Part shown: positions 1-9,259 of the stretch, in pieces
Layout of the letters: each line of letters opens with the position of its first letter
How positions within the stretch are numbered: the stretch's first letter is position 1
From: UBA6522 sp965237785
GTDB lineage: Bacteria > Pseudomonadota > Gammaproteobacteria > Steroidobacterales > Rariloculaceae
DNA length: 64,000 nucleotides
Assembly (NCBI GenBank): GCA_965237785.1
Contig: OZ250159.1
Coordinates: 1,860,001 to 1,924,000, forward strand
Direction: 5' to 3'
Translations under genes and position numbers: made by a program
Notes under the pieces: model-generated
Databases searched by the model: none
Told to the model about the DNA's origin: nothing
Seen by the model: the letters and a program-made list of their open reading frames with translations, nothing else

Positions 1-370
1 TCTATGGAGATGCAGCGCATCTGAAAGCTAGCCTGTATCGCTCACCAATCTGCTCCCGCGCCCGCCGGTCCGCTCGCGGTAGCGCTCGATTTTCCGATAC
101 CCCAGCGACGGGCAGGTATCTGAAACACTCGGGAGCGAGCTTAACCGAAAAAAGTATTCAGCCGACCGGATGCGACCGCGCCGATTCGGAAGTGCGTGAG
201 TGCGCGAACAAAGCTTCTCAACGGTTCGATGACGTATCGCGTCACGCTCCAAGATCCGATCCTTCCACCTGGGACCATTATGCCGAGACGAAGCCGACGG
301 CGCATCACCAAACGAAACGTCGAAACGTCATGCGCCTGCGCAAAAGCGGCGGAACTGATAGCATCCATGC
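1..370. other. Non-coding or unassigned left edge
   Basis: I see no credible gene here. Short open frames exist on both strands but have no signal peptide, recognisable motif or ribosome binding site. The stretch precedes the GTG start of the first DUF6152 gene and may hold its promoter, though I could not pick a convincing -35/-10 pair. Confidence 0.5.
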
Positions 371-787
371 GTGGGCAGAGTGAGAGCTGTATTGCTGGTT
401 CTTGTAGGCGTGGCGTCGCTTCTGGCGGTCGTGCCCGCCGTGCCGCACCATTCGTTTGCCGCCGTGTTCGACGTCAACCGGCCCATCGAGTTCGCTGGCA
501 CAGTCACGCGAATCGAATGGACGAATCCCCACGCCTGGATCCCTGTCGATACCGTAAACGCCGACGGAAATGTTGAGAACTGGTCGGTCGAGCTACTCGG
601 CATCAACACGCTGCTCAAGCAGGGCTGGCGACCCGACATATTGAAACCAGGCGATGTTATCAGCGTTGAAGGGTTCGGCTCGCGGGACGGCGGTACTTCC
701 GCAAACGCCACCGCGGTCACTGTCGCGGATACGGGCGAGCAGCTGTGGGTGAGCGCGTCGCGGGAAGATTCGCAAGAAGAGTTCTGA
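371..787 (+). CDS. DUF6152 family secreted protein
   Basis: A 138-residue protein with an N-terminal signal peptide (hydrophobic VLLVLVGVASLLAVV) ending just before PHHSFAAVFD. It then shows the family signature: HHS, D-x-x-x-PIEF-x-GTVT, and EWTNPHAW about 30 residues further on, followed by W-x-VEL and GD-x-IS-x-EG-x-GSRDG. The domain is named but its function is unknown to me; export to the periplasm or cell surface is inferred from the signal peptide. The start is a GTG; a second GTG three codons later is also possible. It lies 29 bp upstream of a W-module gene (817-1863), a pairing that recurs along this window and that elsewhere is a single fused gene. Confidence 0.85.
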   Translation: MGRVRAVLLVLVGVASLLAVVPAVPHHSFAAVFDVNRPIEFAGTVTRIEWTNPHAWIPVDTVNADGNVENWSVELLGINTLLKQGWRPDILKPGDVISVEGFGSRDGGTSANATAVTVADTGEQLWVSASREDSQEEF

Positions 788-816
788 ATAGCTGCGAGCA
801 GCTCTGAGGGAGCGCT

Positions 817-1863
817 ATGAAACGACGACTCGCGACCTTGGTCTTGTTGGCGGCAACCACGCCGCTCGCGGCACAGTGGCTGACGCTGTCTACACCCGAA
901 GTCCCGCGTACGGCGGACGGAGAGCCGGACCTGTCCGCACCCGTGCCGCGCGCCGCGGATGGTCATCCCGATCTGTCGGGTTTGTGGCGCCCCGCGCAAA
1001 CGCGCGGCGACCTGAACGACCGGAGCAAGTACCAGGCGTGGGCGGCCACGCTCATCGATGAGCGCGAGAAGCGCTACTTCGCGGAAAACCCTCGCTTTCG
1101 GTGCCTGCCGGTTGGGCCGGCCAACCTCACCACCGGCGGCAACTCGTATGGTTTGCGAAGGATTGTGCACCACCCAACAATGATCGCGATGCTCTTTAAC
1201 GACGGGACCTATCGCCAGATCTTCATGGACGGCCGCGAGTTAGAGCCGGATCCGCTCCCAACCTGGATGGGCTACTCCGTCGGCCATTGGGACGGCGATA
1301 CGTTGGTGGTCGAGAGCAACGGCTACAACGACAAGACTTGGCTGGGCCGCGGAGGGCAATCGCACACCGAAAACCTGCGCATGACGGAACGCTACCGCCG
1401 CTCGGACTTCGGGCACGTCCAGGTCAATGTGACCTACGAGGATCCCGGTGCGTTCGAGTCACCCCTCAATATGGTCATCGAGATGCAATTCGTGGCGGAC
1501 GAAGAGATGCTCGAAACCGTCTGCAACGAGGCCTACGCGGGGGAACGCGGCAACTGGACCGCCGAGGTCACGGAGAGGGAGGATCCGGAGGTAGAAGTCG
1601 CTCCGGAAGTCCTCGCCAAATACGTCGGCACGTACCGAGGCATCTATCTGGGGAACCCTTACACGGTGCAAGTCACGCTGGAAGACGGTGAGTTGTTCAT
1701 GCAAAGGAACAATGCGCCGAGAGGTCGGTTTGTGCCGCAGCCGCAGACAACGTTCGTGCACGGTGGTTTCGGGTACGTCTTCACGGTCGAGGGCGAGGGG
1801 ATGGCGACCGCGATCTCCGAGGTCCATGTTTCGGGCGCATGGACGTTTAGCCGCGTGCCTTGA
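817..1863 (+). CDS. Secreted W-module protein (partner of DUF6152)
   Basis: A 348-residue exported protein with a cleavable signal (MKRRLATLVLLAATTPLAAQ). After a repeated DG-x-PDLS motif (residues about 35 and 50) comes the module I call the W-module: an IFMDGRE strand, then MGYSVGHWDGDTLVVES at about residue 150, then GYNDKTWLGRGG, HTENLR and TERYRR. A C-terminal beta-rich segment (about 260-348) resembles domains found after such modules but I cannot name it. GAGGGAGCG precedes the ATG. The gene follows a DUF6152 gene by 29 bp and is probably co-transcribed. I know of no demonstrated biochemical function for this family. Confidence 0.8.
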   Translation: MKRRLATLVLLAATTPLAAQWLTLSTPEVPRTADGEPDLSAPVPRAADGHPDLSGLWRPAQTRGDLNDRSKYQAWAATLIDEREKRYFAENPRFRCLPVGPANLTTGGNSYGLRRIVHHPTMIAMLFNDGTYRQIFMDGRELEPDPLPTWMGYSVGHWDGDTLVVESNGYNDKTWLGRGGQSHTENLRMTERYRRSDFGHVQVNVTYEDPGAFESPLNMVIEMQFVADEEMLETVCNEAYAGERGNWTAEVTEREDPEVEVAPEVLAKYVGTYRGIYLGNPYTVQVTLEDGELFMQRNNAPRGRFVPQPQTTFVHGGFGYVFTVEGEGMATAISEVHVSGAWTFSRVP

Positions 1864-2064
1864 CAATCGGGCACGCCGCCAGTCATTCGCCAACCAATTG
1901 CGTTTTTGGCACCCGACGAGGTTCCTGGGTCGGCACGGCCTGACCTCACCGATCGAGCGGTCAATTACCGGTACCTGGACCGAAGGGGCGAATCAGGGAA
2001 CGCTTCAGGTAACATTGAACTAGGATTGAAATTTCACACGGACGGTCTCCGGCGGATAGCAAGT

Positions 2065-2481
2065 ATGAAACAGGCTGGATCGTATTTCGCACGGCTGATC
2101 GTTCCCCTGGTACTGCCCTTGTCGCTTGCATGGGTGTCGGCCCAGGGCCATCACTCTTTCTCCGTTCAGTACGACGATACCAAGCCAATCACGATCCGGG
2201 GATGGGTAACCAAGGTCGAGTGGACCAATCCCCATGTCTACTTCTACATGGATGTTGAGGGCGAGGAAAACGACGTAGATAGCTGGGCGTTCGAGATGGT
2301 GGCTCCCATCGTGCTCGAGCGCCGTGGCTGGACGAGGAACACGCTTCAGATCGGCGAAGAAATCGAAGTCGACGGATATCTCGCGCGGGACGGCAGCCTG
2401 TTGGCGAGCGCGGCAACTCTGCTCATCATTCGAACCGGAGAAAAGCACTCGGGAACGACGCAGCAGATAATTTCGCAATAA
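2065..2481 (+). CDS. DUF6152 family secreted protein
   Basis: 138 residues: a signal peptide (MKQAGSYFARLIVPLVLPLSLAW) followed by GHHSFSVQYDDTKPI, KVEWTNPHVYFY, W-x-FEM and EVDGYLARDGS, the full DUF6152 pattern. I chose the ATG at 2065 because it begins a clean signal peptide; the frame is open for 53 codons further upstream but that extension is not signal-like. No partner W-module gene follows directly; the next gene is an unrelated DUF2390 gene in the same direction. Confidence 0.85.
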   Translation: MKQAGSYFARLIVPLVLPLSLAWVSAQGHHSFSVQYDDTKPITIRGWVTKVEWTNPHVYFYMDVEGEENDVDSWAFEMVAPIVLERRGWTRNTLQIGEEIEVDGYLARDGSLLASAATLLIIRTGEKHSGTTQQIISQ

Positions 2482-2638
2482 ATGCGTACTGACAGAAGCA
2501 CTGGGTCAAGTCCAATGATCAAACGCGTACGAGTCACCCAAGCCTGCGTGATCTGGCTGTTTTTTCCGTTTGCCGCCTTTCTGCCTCCCGATCCTCCCGA
2601 AGAAGCCGACTGAGGCGCACGCCACGATATCGGGTACG

Positions 2639-3208
2639 ATGCAGCATGTGGAGACCTTTTGGGATTTTTCCGTTGGTACCTACCGCAAGCCCGGTGTCGC
2701 CGAAGCCTGCCTCGCCCTACAGGATCGGCACGGCCTGGATGTCAACGTACTTTTGTTTTGCTGCTGGTACGGTTGTACCCGCGGCCCGCTGGATGACTCG
2801 ACGTTTGAGCATGTTCTGTCCTTTTGCGAGCCTTGGGCAAGCCGCGTGGTACGCCCGCTTCGCTCCGCCCGGACGTGGATGAAGGCGGCAGGGTGTATGC
2901 AGGGGGGCGTATCTGAGGATGATTGCATGGCGCTTCGGGACAGGATCAAGAAAGTGGAATTCGAGGCCGAGTACTTGCAACAGACCACATTGGAAGACCT
3001 GGTTTCGGGGGCAGCGGTGAATCATCTCGAAACAAGATCGCAACTCAGCTCTAATGCTTTGAATTTAAGACGTTATATAAATCACTTCGGCATCACACTT
3101 GACGCCGGTTCGAGGACCGAACTGGCACATATCGTTACCGCCGCGATCCCAGGCACCGACACCGATGCCGTCACAGACACTCTCACGACAACGTTCCAGG
3201 AGACCTGA
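2639..3208 (+). CDS. TIGR02444 (DUF2390) family protein
   Basis: About 189 residues. The N-terminal 110 residues match the TIGR02444 family: WDFSVGTYRKPGV, then CLALQDRHGLDVNVLLFCCWYG, typical of a small cytoplasmic protein of unknown function found mainly in Gammaproteobacteria. The C-terminal 80 residues are longer than usual for the family and not recognised. The ATG at 2639 is preferred over an upstream in-frame start because the family normally begins a few residues before the WDF motif. It is followed after 1 bp by a strong AGGAG site and the start of the UbiD-like remnant. Confidence 0.75.
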   Translation: MQHVETFWDFSVGTYRKPGVAEACLALQDRHGLDVNVLLFCCWYGCTRGPLDDSTFEHVLSFCEPWASRVVRPLRSARTWMKAAGCMQGGVSEDDCMALRDRIKKVEFEAEYLQQTTLEDLVSGAAVNHLETRSQLSSNALNLRRYINHFGITLDAGSRTELAHIVTAAIPGTDTDAVTDTLTTTFQET

Positions 3209-3209
3209 A

Positions 3210-3396
3210 ATGAGTGCCTTTGATTTCAGGAAATTTCTTGACGACATCGACAGCAAGGAGGAACTGTTCCAGGTTCCCGTGGAGGTAGATACCTTTTGGC
3301 CTCAAGGTCATGGACGGGGTGGTGCCGATTCCGGACGTCGAGGCGCGGATTGACGTGCTGTGGAAGAAGTCCAACGGCGCGACGAGCAGCCGGTAA
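3210..3396 (+). pseudogene. UbiD-like decarboxylase remnant, interior deleted
   Basis: An AGGAG site seven bases before the ATG opens a frame whose first 27 residues (MSAFDFRKFLDDIDSKEELF and on) look like the N-terminus of the UbiD decarboxylase family (R-x-FLD-x-(I/L)-x-x-x-EELF). The frame then loses sense and stops at 3353. From 3301 a different frame reads LKVMDGVVPIPDVEARID and ends at 3396, like the tail of a longer protein. The simplest reading is that a gene of over 1 kb lost its middle and kept both ends out of frame. The UbiD assignment rests on the N-terminus only; the tail is not assigned. Confidence 0.5.
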
Positions 3397-3443
3397 GCAC
3401 GGTGCGGCAATAGCCGCGGCAGGAGATTGCCGAGACTTGCAGG

Positions 3444-3881
3444 CTAGGGTTCGTACGGTTGCGCCGCTGCCTCGACGATGGCATTCAGCGTGGGAATTTC
3501 CTCGAGCGGCGGTGCGTTGTCCCGGAACGTCCTGACGTAGGCGTAGAGATCCCTGGCCTCGTCGTCACTCAGGCTGCTTTCCGGGTAATTGGGCATGGTC
3601 TCCGCGGGCAAGAGCGGATTCTGTTCGGCGCGTAGCCGCATATAGATGATGAAAGTCTGCTCGTTGAGCAGAAAGCCGCTGCCGACAAGCTTCGCGCGGT
3701 GACCGGTCTCGCCGGTATACCCGTGGCACCCATAGCAGGCGTGATCGTAATAGAGTTGCTTTCCCGCCTCGGCATCCCCGGTGATCTCTCCCATCGGCAT
3801 CTGCGCGGTGGCGGCGCCCGCGGCACCGAGGAATACCGCAATCGTAACCGTGATCCCTATGCTCTTGCCGATTCTCCGCAT
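3444..3881 (-). CDS. Secreted c-type cytochrome
   Basis: 145 residues with a signal peptide (SIGITVTIAVFLGAAGAATA) and one haem-binding CYGCH motif at about residue 49. A downstream METMPNYPE-like segment (ETMPNYPESSLSDDEARDLY) offers the axial methionine of a class I cytochrome c. The ATG at 3881 lies 11 bp after the end of the upstream TPP-enzyme gene, so the two are almost certainly one operon. This makes it a plausible periplasmic electron acceptor for that enzyme. The reading frame remains open well upstream, inside the TPP gene, but that part is not signal-like. Confidence 0.85.
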   Translation of the reverse strand: MRRIGKSIGITVTIAVFLGAAGAATAQMPMGEITGDAEAGKQLYYDHACYGCHGYTGETGHRAKLVGSGFLLNEQTFIIYMRLRAEQNPLLPAETMPNYPESSLSDDEARDLYAYVRTFRDNAPPLEEIPTLNAIVEAAAQPYEP

Positions 3882-3892
3882 CCTGGTCACCC

Positions 3893-5848
3893 CTATCGCG
3901 GTTGGGTGATCACGTCGATCAGATAGGGTTCGCCCCCCTTGACCGTCGCAATCCCGCGCCGATAGGCGGCCACGAGTTGTGTCGGGTCCTCGATCGGTCC
4001 TTCCCCGGCCATCCCGTAGGCCTCGGCCATCTTCGAGTAGGAGATGTGCGGATCCCTGAGTGTCGTGCCGATATGGCCCCGCTCGGTGCCGCGGCCGCGT
4101 ACGCCGGTCATGTACTGCACGAACATCAGTTCCTGATGCCAGGCACGGTTGTTGTGCATGATCGTCAGCATGGGCAGCCGGTGGTGCGCCGCGGTCCACA
4201 ACGCGCCCGGGCAGTAATTGATATCGCCATCGTTCTGGATGTCTACAACAAACCGTCCGCGTTCCTTTGCGGCCAGCGCAGCCCCGACGGAGGCACCCAA
4301 ACTGTAACCGATGCCGCCCGCGCCTGAAGAACCGAGGTAGCTGTACGGCCTGTTGTGATCCCAGAGGTCGCGATGATGGCCGCCGGAAAAATTGGTGCCC
4401 GAAGACAGGCACCAGTCCTCGTCCTTGATCAGCGGCCACAGATCGGCGTAGAGCCTCGCGGTGGCGACGGGGCTGCCGTTCCAGCCGGCCCGCTTGGCCT
4501 CCACGGCCTGTTTGACCCCCTCGACATGGGCTGCGAGATTGGCCTCGCCGTGCCGGGCTGAACGCCGTTCGACCTCGCGCCGCTTTGCGGCGGTGAGCGA
4601 GCGGCGAACTTCCTCGATGATGGCCGGCAAACTCGCTTCCGCATCCACGGAGACATTGTTTTCACCCGGTGGCGGCGTTATGGGCACAAACCCCCGACCC
4701 ATCATCCGGTCGCCGCCGAAACCGATATCGGTCGGATCCCGATCCGCAATCGACCGGACGTGCGGCCCCAGCAATGCCGTCTGCGCACCGGGCGCCTCCA
4801 GACCCAGGATATAGTCGTAGTCGGTGCCGGCGCCCGGCCCGCACAGCGGGTGACGCTGGGGGAAACTCATGGGCCCGAAGGTCGCGCGTGTACTCGTGCA
4901 CGCGCCAACGAGTTCCGCCAATTCCACCGCCATGGCGGCACCCTCGTGAGTCCGCAGCCGCCCTACGTTGATTCTGGGGTTTTGTGCATCGAGCAGTCCG
5001 CGGGCGATGTCCGTCGACTGCTCCGCATCGATCCCCGCGACGTGAAACGCCGGCGACGAAGGTGCCTTCAGCCCCGGAGCTTCTTCCTTCTGCAGCTCAG
5101 TGTCCAATACCACCAGGGTCGGCGCGCACGGCGGCTCCATCGTCCGGTTGTACGCCTCGTGCAGTGCCGAGAACGACTCCTCAAGCGTCTTCGGCTGCGC
5201 ATCCCACTTGGTAAAGCTGCGCACCAGCGAGGCCATATCGTCAGCGGTGTGGGTTTGAATGAAGGTATTGTCCCGGCCCGCGACAAGAAGCACAGGCGCC
5301 TTGTCGTAGTAAGCCTGGTAGATCGCCATCATGGCGTTCTGCAGCCCGATGACCCCGTGAAGCAGCGCGCACATGGGCTTGCCGGTGGCCTTGGCGTAGC
5401 CGTGGGCCATATCCACCGCCGACATCTCGTGCAAGGCGGTGATGAATTCCGGCATCCGGTTCGGCGGATTGCCGTGATTGATGATGGACTCTTGAAGACC
5501 CTCGAAGCTCGACCCGGGGTTCGACGAAACGTATTCGACCTCCAGATCCCGAAGCACATCCACCATCAGGTCGGAGCCCGGCGCCATGGCTCCGCGGACC
5601 ACGCCCGGCGGGCGAACGTCGCCCTCCTCCCGGGCCAGTTGCGCGTCGCTCGGGGCCGGCGCGGTCGGCGCCGGCTCATTCGCGGCCACTACCGGTGATT
5701 GTTGCGCTGGTGCGGGTGATTGTTGCGCGTTTGCGGTCGACGCCCCACCCACCAGTGCCGCGGCACCCGTGGCTGCGCCTGCCGCAGCGCTCTTGAGAAA
5801 GTCGCGACGGCCCGAAACCGGGCCTTGTTCGGTTTTCGACTCGGCCAT
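3893..5848 (-). CDS. Tat-exported thiamine-pyrophosphate-dependent enzyme
   Basis: About 651 residues, acetolactate-synthase-like in overall plan. The N-terminus has a twin-arginine signal (SGRRDFLKS, then an Ala/Gly-rich hydrophobic stretch ending STANAQQ) and a Pro/Ala linker. The PYR half contains SSNPGSSFEGLQES with the expected catalytic glutamate. The C-terminal half has a TPP/Mg site (NDGDINYCPG, ending LTIMHNN 26 residues later). Known relatives are benzoylformate decarboxylase and quinone-linked pyruvate oxidase; export plus a co-transcribed cytochrome c suggests an oxidative decarboxylase feeding electrons to the chain. The substrate is unknown. The ATG at 5848 was chosen to place the Tat motif near the N-terminus. 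Confidence 0.85.
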   Translation of the reverse strand: MAESKTEQGPVSGRRDFLKSAAAGAATGAAALVGGASTANAQQSPAPAQQSPVVAANEPAPTAPAPSDAQLAREEGDVRPPGVVRGAMAPGSDLMVDVLRDLEVEYVSSNPGSSFEGLQESIINHGNPPNRMPEFITALHEMSAVDMAHGYAKATGKPMCALLHGVIGLQNAMMAIYQAYYDKAPVLLVAGRDNTFIQTHTADDMASLVRSFTKWDAQPKTLEESFSALHEAYNRTMEPPCAPTLVVLDTELQKEEAPGLKAPSSPAFHVAGIDAEQSTDIARGLLDAQNPRINVGRLRTHEGAAMAVELAELVGACTSTRATFGPMSFPQRHPLCGPGAGTDYDYILGLEAPGAQTALLGPHVRSIADRDPTDIGFGGDRMMGRGFVPITPPPGENNVSVDAEASLPAIIEEVRRSLTAAKRREVERRSARHGEANLAAHVEGVKQAVEAKRAGWNGSPVATARLYADLWPLIKDEDWCLSSGTNFSGGHHRDLWDHNRPYSYLGSSGAGGIGYSLGASVGAALAAKERGRFVVDIQNDGDINYCPGALWTAAHHRLPMLTIMHNNRAWHQELMFVQYMTGVRGRGTERGHIGTTLRDPHISYSKMAEAYGMAGEGPIEDPTQLVAAYRRGIATVKGGEPYLIDVITQPR

Positions 5849-6020
5849 GCTGGATCCCCCGTATCGGATCGGCACAAGGTAATTCCAATACTAACCCGAA
5901 CGCCGCGTTCGACGCAGCCGTCGATCGTGGTGATTGCGCTGGCGTTGTTCGTGGTGACCCGAATTCAGCGTCCCCGCTCGAGAGGAAGCGACCGCCGACA
6001 TCGGCGATCTCGAAAGCGCG

Positions 6021-6920
6021 CTAACCAGGTGCGACGACGGGATCGTCGGCGCAGCCCTCCAACTCGATCTGGATTGTGACGTGGCTAATATCGAAGCGGC
6101 TCGCAAGGCGCGATTGAATCGCGGCAATGGCCGAATCCGGATTGGTATCCTCAAGGATGCGGGCGTGCAGGGTCAGCAGCGAGTGCTCTTGCGACAATGA
6201 CCACGCATGAACGTGGTGCACATCCTCGACGACAGCAAGATTCGATACCAGATCGCGCCCGATTTCCCGGACATCCAATTGCCCGGGGACGCCTTCCAGA
6301 AGGACATGCGCCGCGTCTTTCAAGAGGAACCACGCGCTGCGCAGCACGAGCAGACCGACCAGGATCGAAAACAGCGGATCGATCGGCATCCAGCCGGTCG
6401 TCATGATGACCAGCGCCGCGCCTACGGCCGCGCCCGATCCAAGCATATCTCCAAGCACATGAAGGAGCGCTCCGCGGACATTGAGGTTTTTGCGATCGGC
6501 TCCACGAAGTACGTAGAACGCTGCGATGTTGACGAATAGACCCAGCAGGGCTACGACCAGCATCGGGCCCGCGAGAACCTCGGTGGGGTTCGTGAGCCGG
6601 CCGATGGCCTCGGAGAAAATCCAACCTATGGCGACCACGAGCAGGACGGCGACTCAGCTTGAAGGCGATCCAGACGGTGGTAGCCGTACGTGCGCGCGTG
6701 GTCGGCAACGGCGATCAGCTTGAAGGCGATCCAGGAGCAGCGACACCGTATCGACGAACATGTGCGCGGCATCGGCCAGCAACGCCAGTGACCCCGAAAT
6801 GACGCCGCCGATCACCTCGGTAATCATGAAGCCACCGGTTAGCAGCAGCGCCCAGAAGATTCTCCGGGAGTTGTTGGCGTGCCCGTCGACGTCGTGCCGG
6901 TGCGTATCGTCGTTGCCCAT
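6021..6920 (-). pseudogene. CDF cation-efflux transporter, scrambled near TM2-TM3
   Basis: The N-terminal part (6920 to about 6735) has a His/Asp-rich start (NDDTHRHDVDGHANN) and TM1-TM2 with LALLADAAHMFVDT, the CDF metal-site motif. The C-terminal part (6638-6021) has IGWIFSEAIGRLTNP, GDMLGSGAAVGAAL (site in TM5) and a cytoplasmic domain (VHHVHAWSLSQEHSLLTLHA). Between them, 6655-6745, the frame shifts twice and a 17-base string (GCTTGAAGGCGATCCAG on the + strand) occurs twice. Reading across frames recovers WIAFKL, DHARTYGYHRL, then WIAFKLSRRP again, as if copying jumped back. The gene sits beside a zinc-type TonB receptor, pointing to Zn efflux. It is either a true pseudogene or an assembly artefact. 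Confidence 0.7.
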
Positions 6921-6963
6921 GTCGTGATTCTACGTTCGCTACCACCATTCCAGCGAACGCACG

Positions 6964-9105
6964 CTAGAAATGGGAGCGAAAACCGGCCGAGAAGTTGCGT
7001 CCGGGCAAGGGTACCGTTTCCTTCACGAACGAGGTGTGCTTGCGCGCATCTTCATCCGCCAGGTTGGTACCGATGACAAACCATTCGAAGACTGCCCCTC
7101 CCGGTGTCGCGACCGACCAGTTGAGGTCCGCACTGACCATCGTGTAGCCCCTGGTGGGCTCTTCATAGGGGGCGATTCTGTCCTGGTCGTCGTAACGGGT
7201 GATCTCAAGACCGGCGACCAGTCGCTCGTCGTGATACTGGATGCGCGAACCGAAGCGCAGCGGCGGCAACCTGGGCAGGTATTCGCCGTTGCTCAGCTTC
7301 CCGGTGACATAGTCGGCAAAGACGCGCCAGTCGACTTCGGCCTCTCCCCTGAAGAAGACAGGCGCGAAAAACTCGGCCTCCAGACCCGAGAACTCGGCAT
7401 CCTGCCGCGCGACGTTGAATATCGGCAGCGCCAGGTCGGGGTCGTCCACGCCCGTATGCTCGAGAAAGATGAAATCATCGAAATGGGTAATGAACGCCGT
7501 GATACTCCAGGTATGCTCGCCCTCGGTCATTCGAATTCCCAGGTCCAGATGACGCGAAGTCTCAACGCCAAGATCCGGATTTCCGATTTCAATCGTGCGC
7601 GCCGCCAAATGAGGGCCGTTGGAATATAGTTCCTCGGCGACCGGCAAGCGCTCCGCCAACGCCGAGTTGACAACGAGGGAGTAACCGTTGCCCAGCTCGC
7701 GGATGCCGGCCAGGGACAAACTGGTGGCGGTATCGTTCACCGTGGGCAGATCGGTCGACGGATCGTGCTCCTGGTAGTCCAACCGGGCGCCGATCGAGAC
7801 TTGCCATCGTTCCACGTCGCGCTGCTCAACGATGAACGCACCGTACGAGGATGTATTTACCGGTGGAATAAAGGTTTCCGCACCGAACGCCGAGTAGTCG
7901 CGGTTACTGATTTGCAATCCGAACGCGCCGTCCCAAACGCCCCAGGGCGCGTGCATAAACTCGATCCGTCCTTCGTAGGCATCGTTCTCGATTCTCTTGC
8001 CGATCTCCTCTCCCTCGGCTTCAACATGTTCGTAGGCGTTGGCACCAAATCTCAGATTGATCGCTTGTACTGCGCCCGATAGCCCGACCCAACCGCCCTT
8101 GAGATCGACACGCGACTGTTTCAAATCGATGCGCACGGGTTCTTCTTCGCCTTCGTGACCAGCCTCGTCTTCGTCGTCGTGATCCTCACCCTCGTCGGCG
8201 TGCGGATGCAGCGAATGGTGTCCCGGAATACCGTATTTGGATTCATAGCTGCTTATTGACACGCCCAGGAACCCATCGTCACGGAGCCAGCTTCCGCCAA
8301 TTGAAAAAGCCTCACCGGCGAGGTCGCTGTTCGCCACAAAGCCGGGTAACGCCTCTTCATGACCATCTTCATCGTGGTCGTCTTCGTGGGCTTCTTCCTC
8401 ATGTTCGTCGTGCTCTTCCTGCATGGCACCGAGCGACGCGAAGCCCGGGATCTCGTAGTCATCCGTGCTCCGGCTGACCGCGTCGAGGTGCCAGGCGAAG
8501 CTTTCGCCTCCACCGTCCAGAGCAATGACACCGTTCCTGGCATTTGCGACCGTGTCGGCGCGCAGTTCCACGGCACCCTCAAAGCCGTCATCCGGCGCAT
8601 ATTCGGGAATTCGGGCGGTGACCGTATTGATCACGCCCCCGACTGCACCGCTTCCATAGAGCAGCGTTGTCGGACCCCGGAAGATCTCGATCTGCTCGGC
8701 CATCAACGGCTCGATACTCACGGCGTGGTCCGCGCCCATGGTAGAGGCGTCCATGGAGTCCATGCCGTCCTCCATGAGTTTCACCCTCGCGCCCGCGAGG
8801 CCGCGGATAATTGGCCGCGACGATCCGGCACTGAAAAAGCTGGAACTCACGCCGAGCTGGCCGGAGAGGGTTTCGCCCAGGTTCGTTGAGGTAATTCGCT
8901 CGAGCGTCTGCTCTTGCACTACGGTGACCGATTGGGCCAACTCGTTTGGGGATCGATCACGAAGCACCGCTGTCACGTGAACCTCTTCGATCACGTGAGC
9001 ACCGTCGACTTCGTGATCGTGGTCGCTCTGTGCCCGAACGAAACACGGGAATACAAGTGACAACATCGTCACGGATGTCGAGACTCGCATTGATAAAGTC
9101 ATCAT
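6964..9105 (-). CDS. TonB-dependent receptor, zinc (ZnuD)-like
   Basis: About 713 residues with a signal peptide ending FVRAQ, a His/Asp patch just after it, and a plug domain with VIEEVHVTAVLRDRSPNELA, LGETLSGQLGVSS, RPIIRGLAGARVKLMEDG and IEIFRGPTTLLYGSGAVGGVIN. Two very acidic and histidine-rich loops (EEHDEHEEEAHEDDHDEDGH; HPHADEGEDHDDEDEAGHEG) are characteristic of zinc-piracy receptors such as ZnuD. The beta-barrel ends GRNFSAGFRSHF with the usual terminal Phe. It is an outer-membrane importer. The adjacent CDF gene in the same direction suggests a metal-homeostasis pair. The start was set at the MMTLSMRV signal peptide. Confidence 0.88.
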   Translation of the reverse strand: MMTLSMRVSTSVTMLSLVFPCFVRAQSDHDHEVDGAHVIEEVHVTAVLRDRSPNELAQSVTVVQEQTLERITSTNLGETLSGQLGVSSSFFSAGSSRPIIRGLAGARVKLMEDGMDSMDASTMGADHAVSIEPLMAEQIEIFRGPTTLLYGSGAVGGVINTVTARIPEYAPDDGFEGAVELRADTVANARNGVIALDGGGESFAWHLDAVSRSTDDYEIPGFASLGAMQEEHDEHEEEAHEDDHDEDGHEEALPGFVANSDLAGEAFSIGGSWLRDDGFLGVSISSYESKYGIPGHHSLHPHADEGEDHDDEDEAGHEGEEEPVRIDLKQSRVDLKGGWVGLSGAVQAINLRFGANAYEHVEAEGEEIGKRIENDAYEGRIEFMHAPWGVWDGAFGLQISNRDYSAFGAETFIPPVNTSSYGAFIVEQRDVERWQVSIGARLDYQEHDPSTDLPTVNDTATSLSLAGIRELGNGYSLVVNSALAERLPVAEELYSNGPHLAARTIEIGNPDLGVETSRHLDLGIRMTEGEHTWSITAFITHFDDFIFLEHTGVDDPDLALPIFNVARQDAEFSGLEAEFFAPVFFRGEAEVDWRVFADYVTGKLSNGEYLPRLPPLRFGSRIQYHDERLVAGLEITRYDDQDRIAPYEEPTRGYTMVSADLNWSVATPGGAVFEWFVIGTNLADEDARKHTSFVKETVPLPGRNFSAGFRSHF

Positions 9106-9259
9106 CGGTTCCAAACACTCAAATGGCGGATACCGCGCCGACCGGACGGCCACGGTACCGCGGTTGCGCAACGCGTTCGGGAAGCAGTCGGCGGAGCGCG
9201 CGCGAAGTGGTATCTTAATGGTCCCTCGGCGTGTATGCGACGAATCGAGGCGAATCAGG

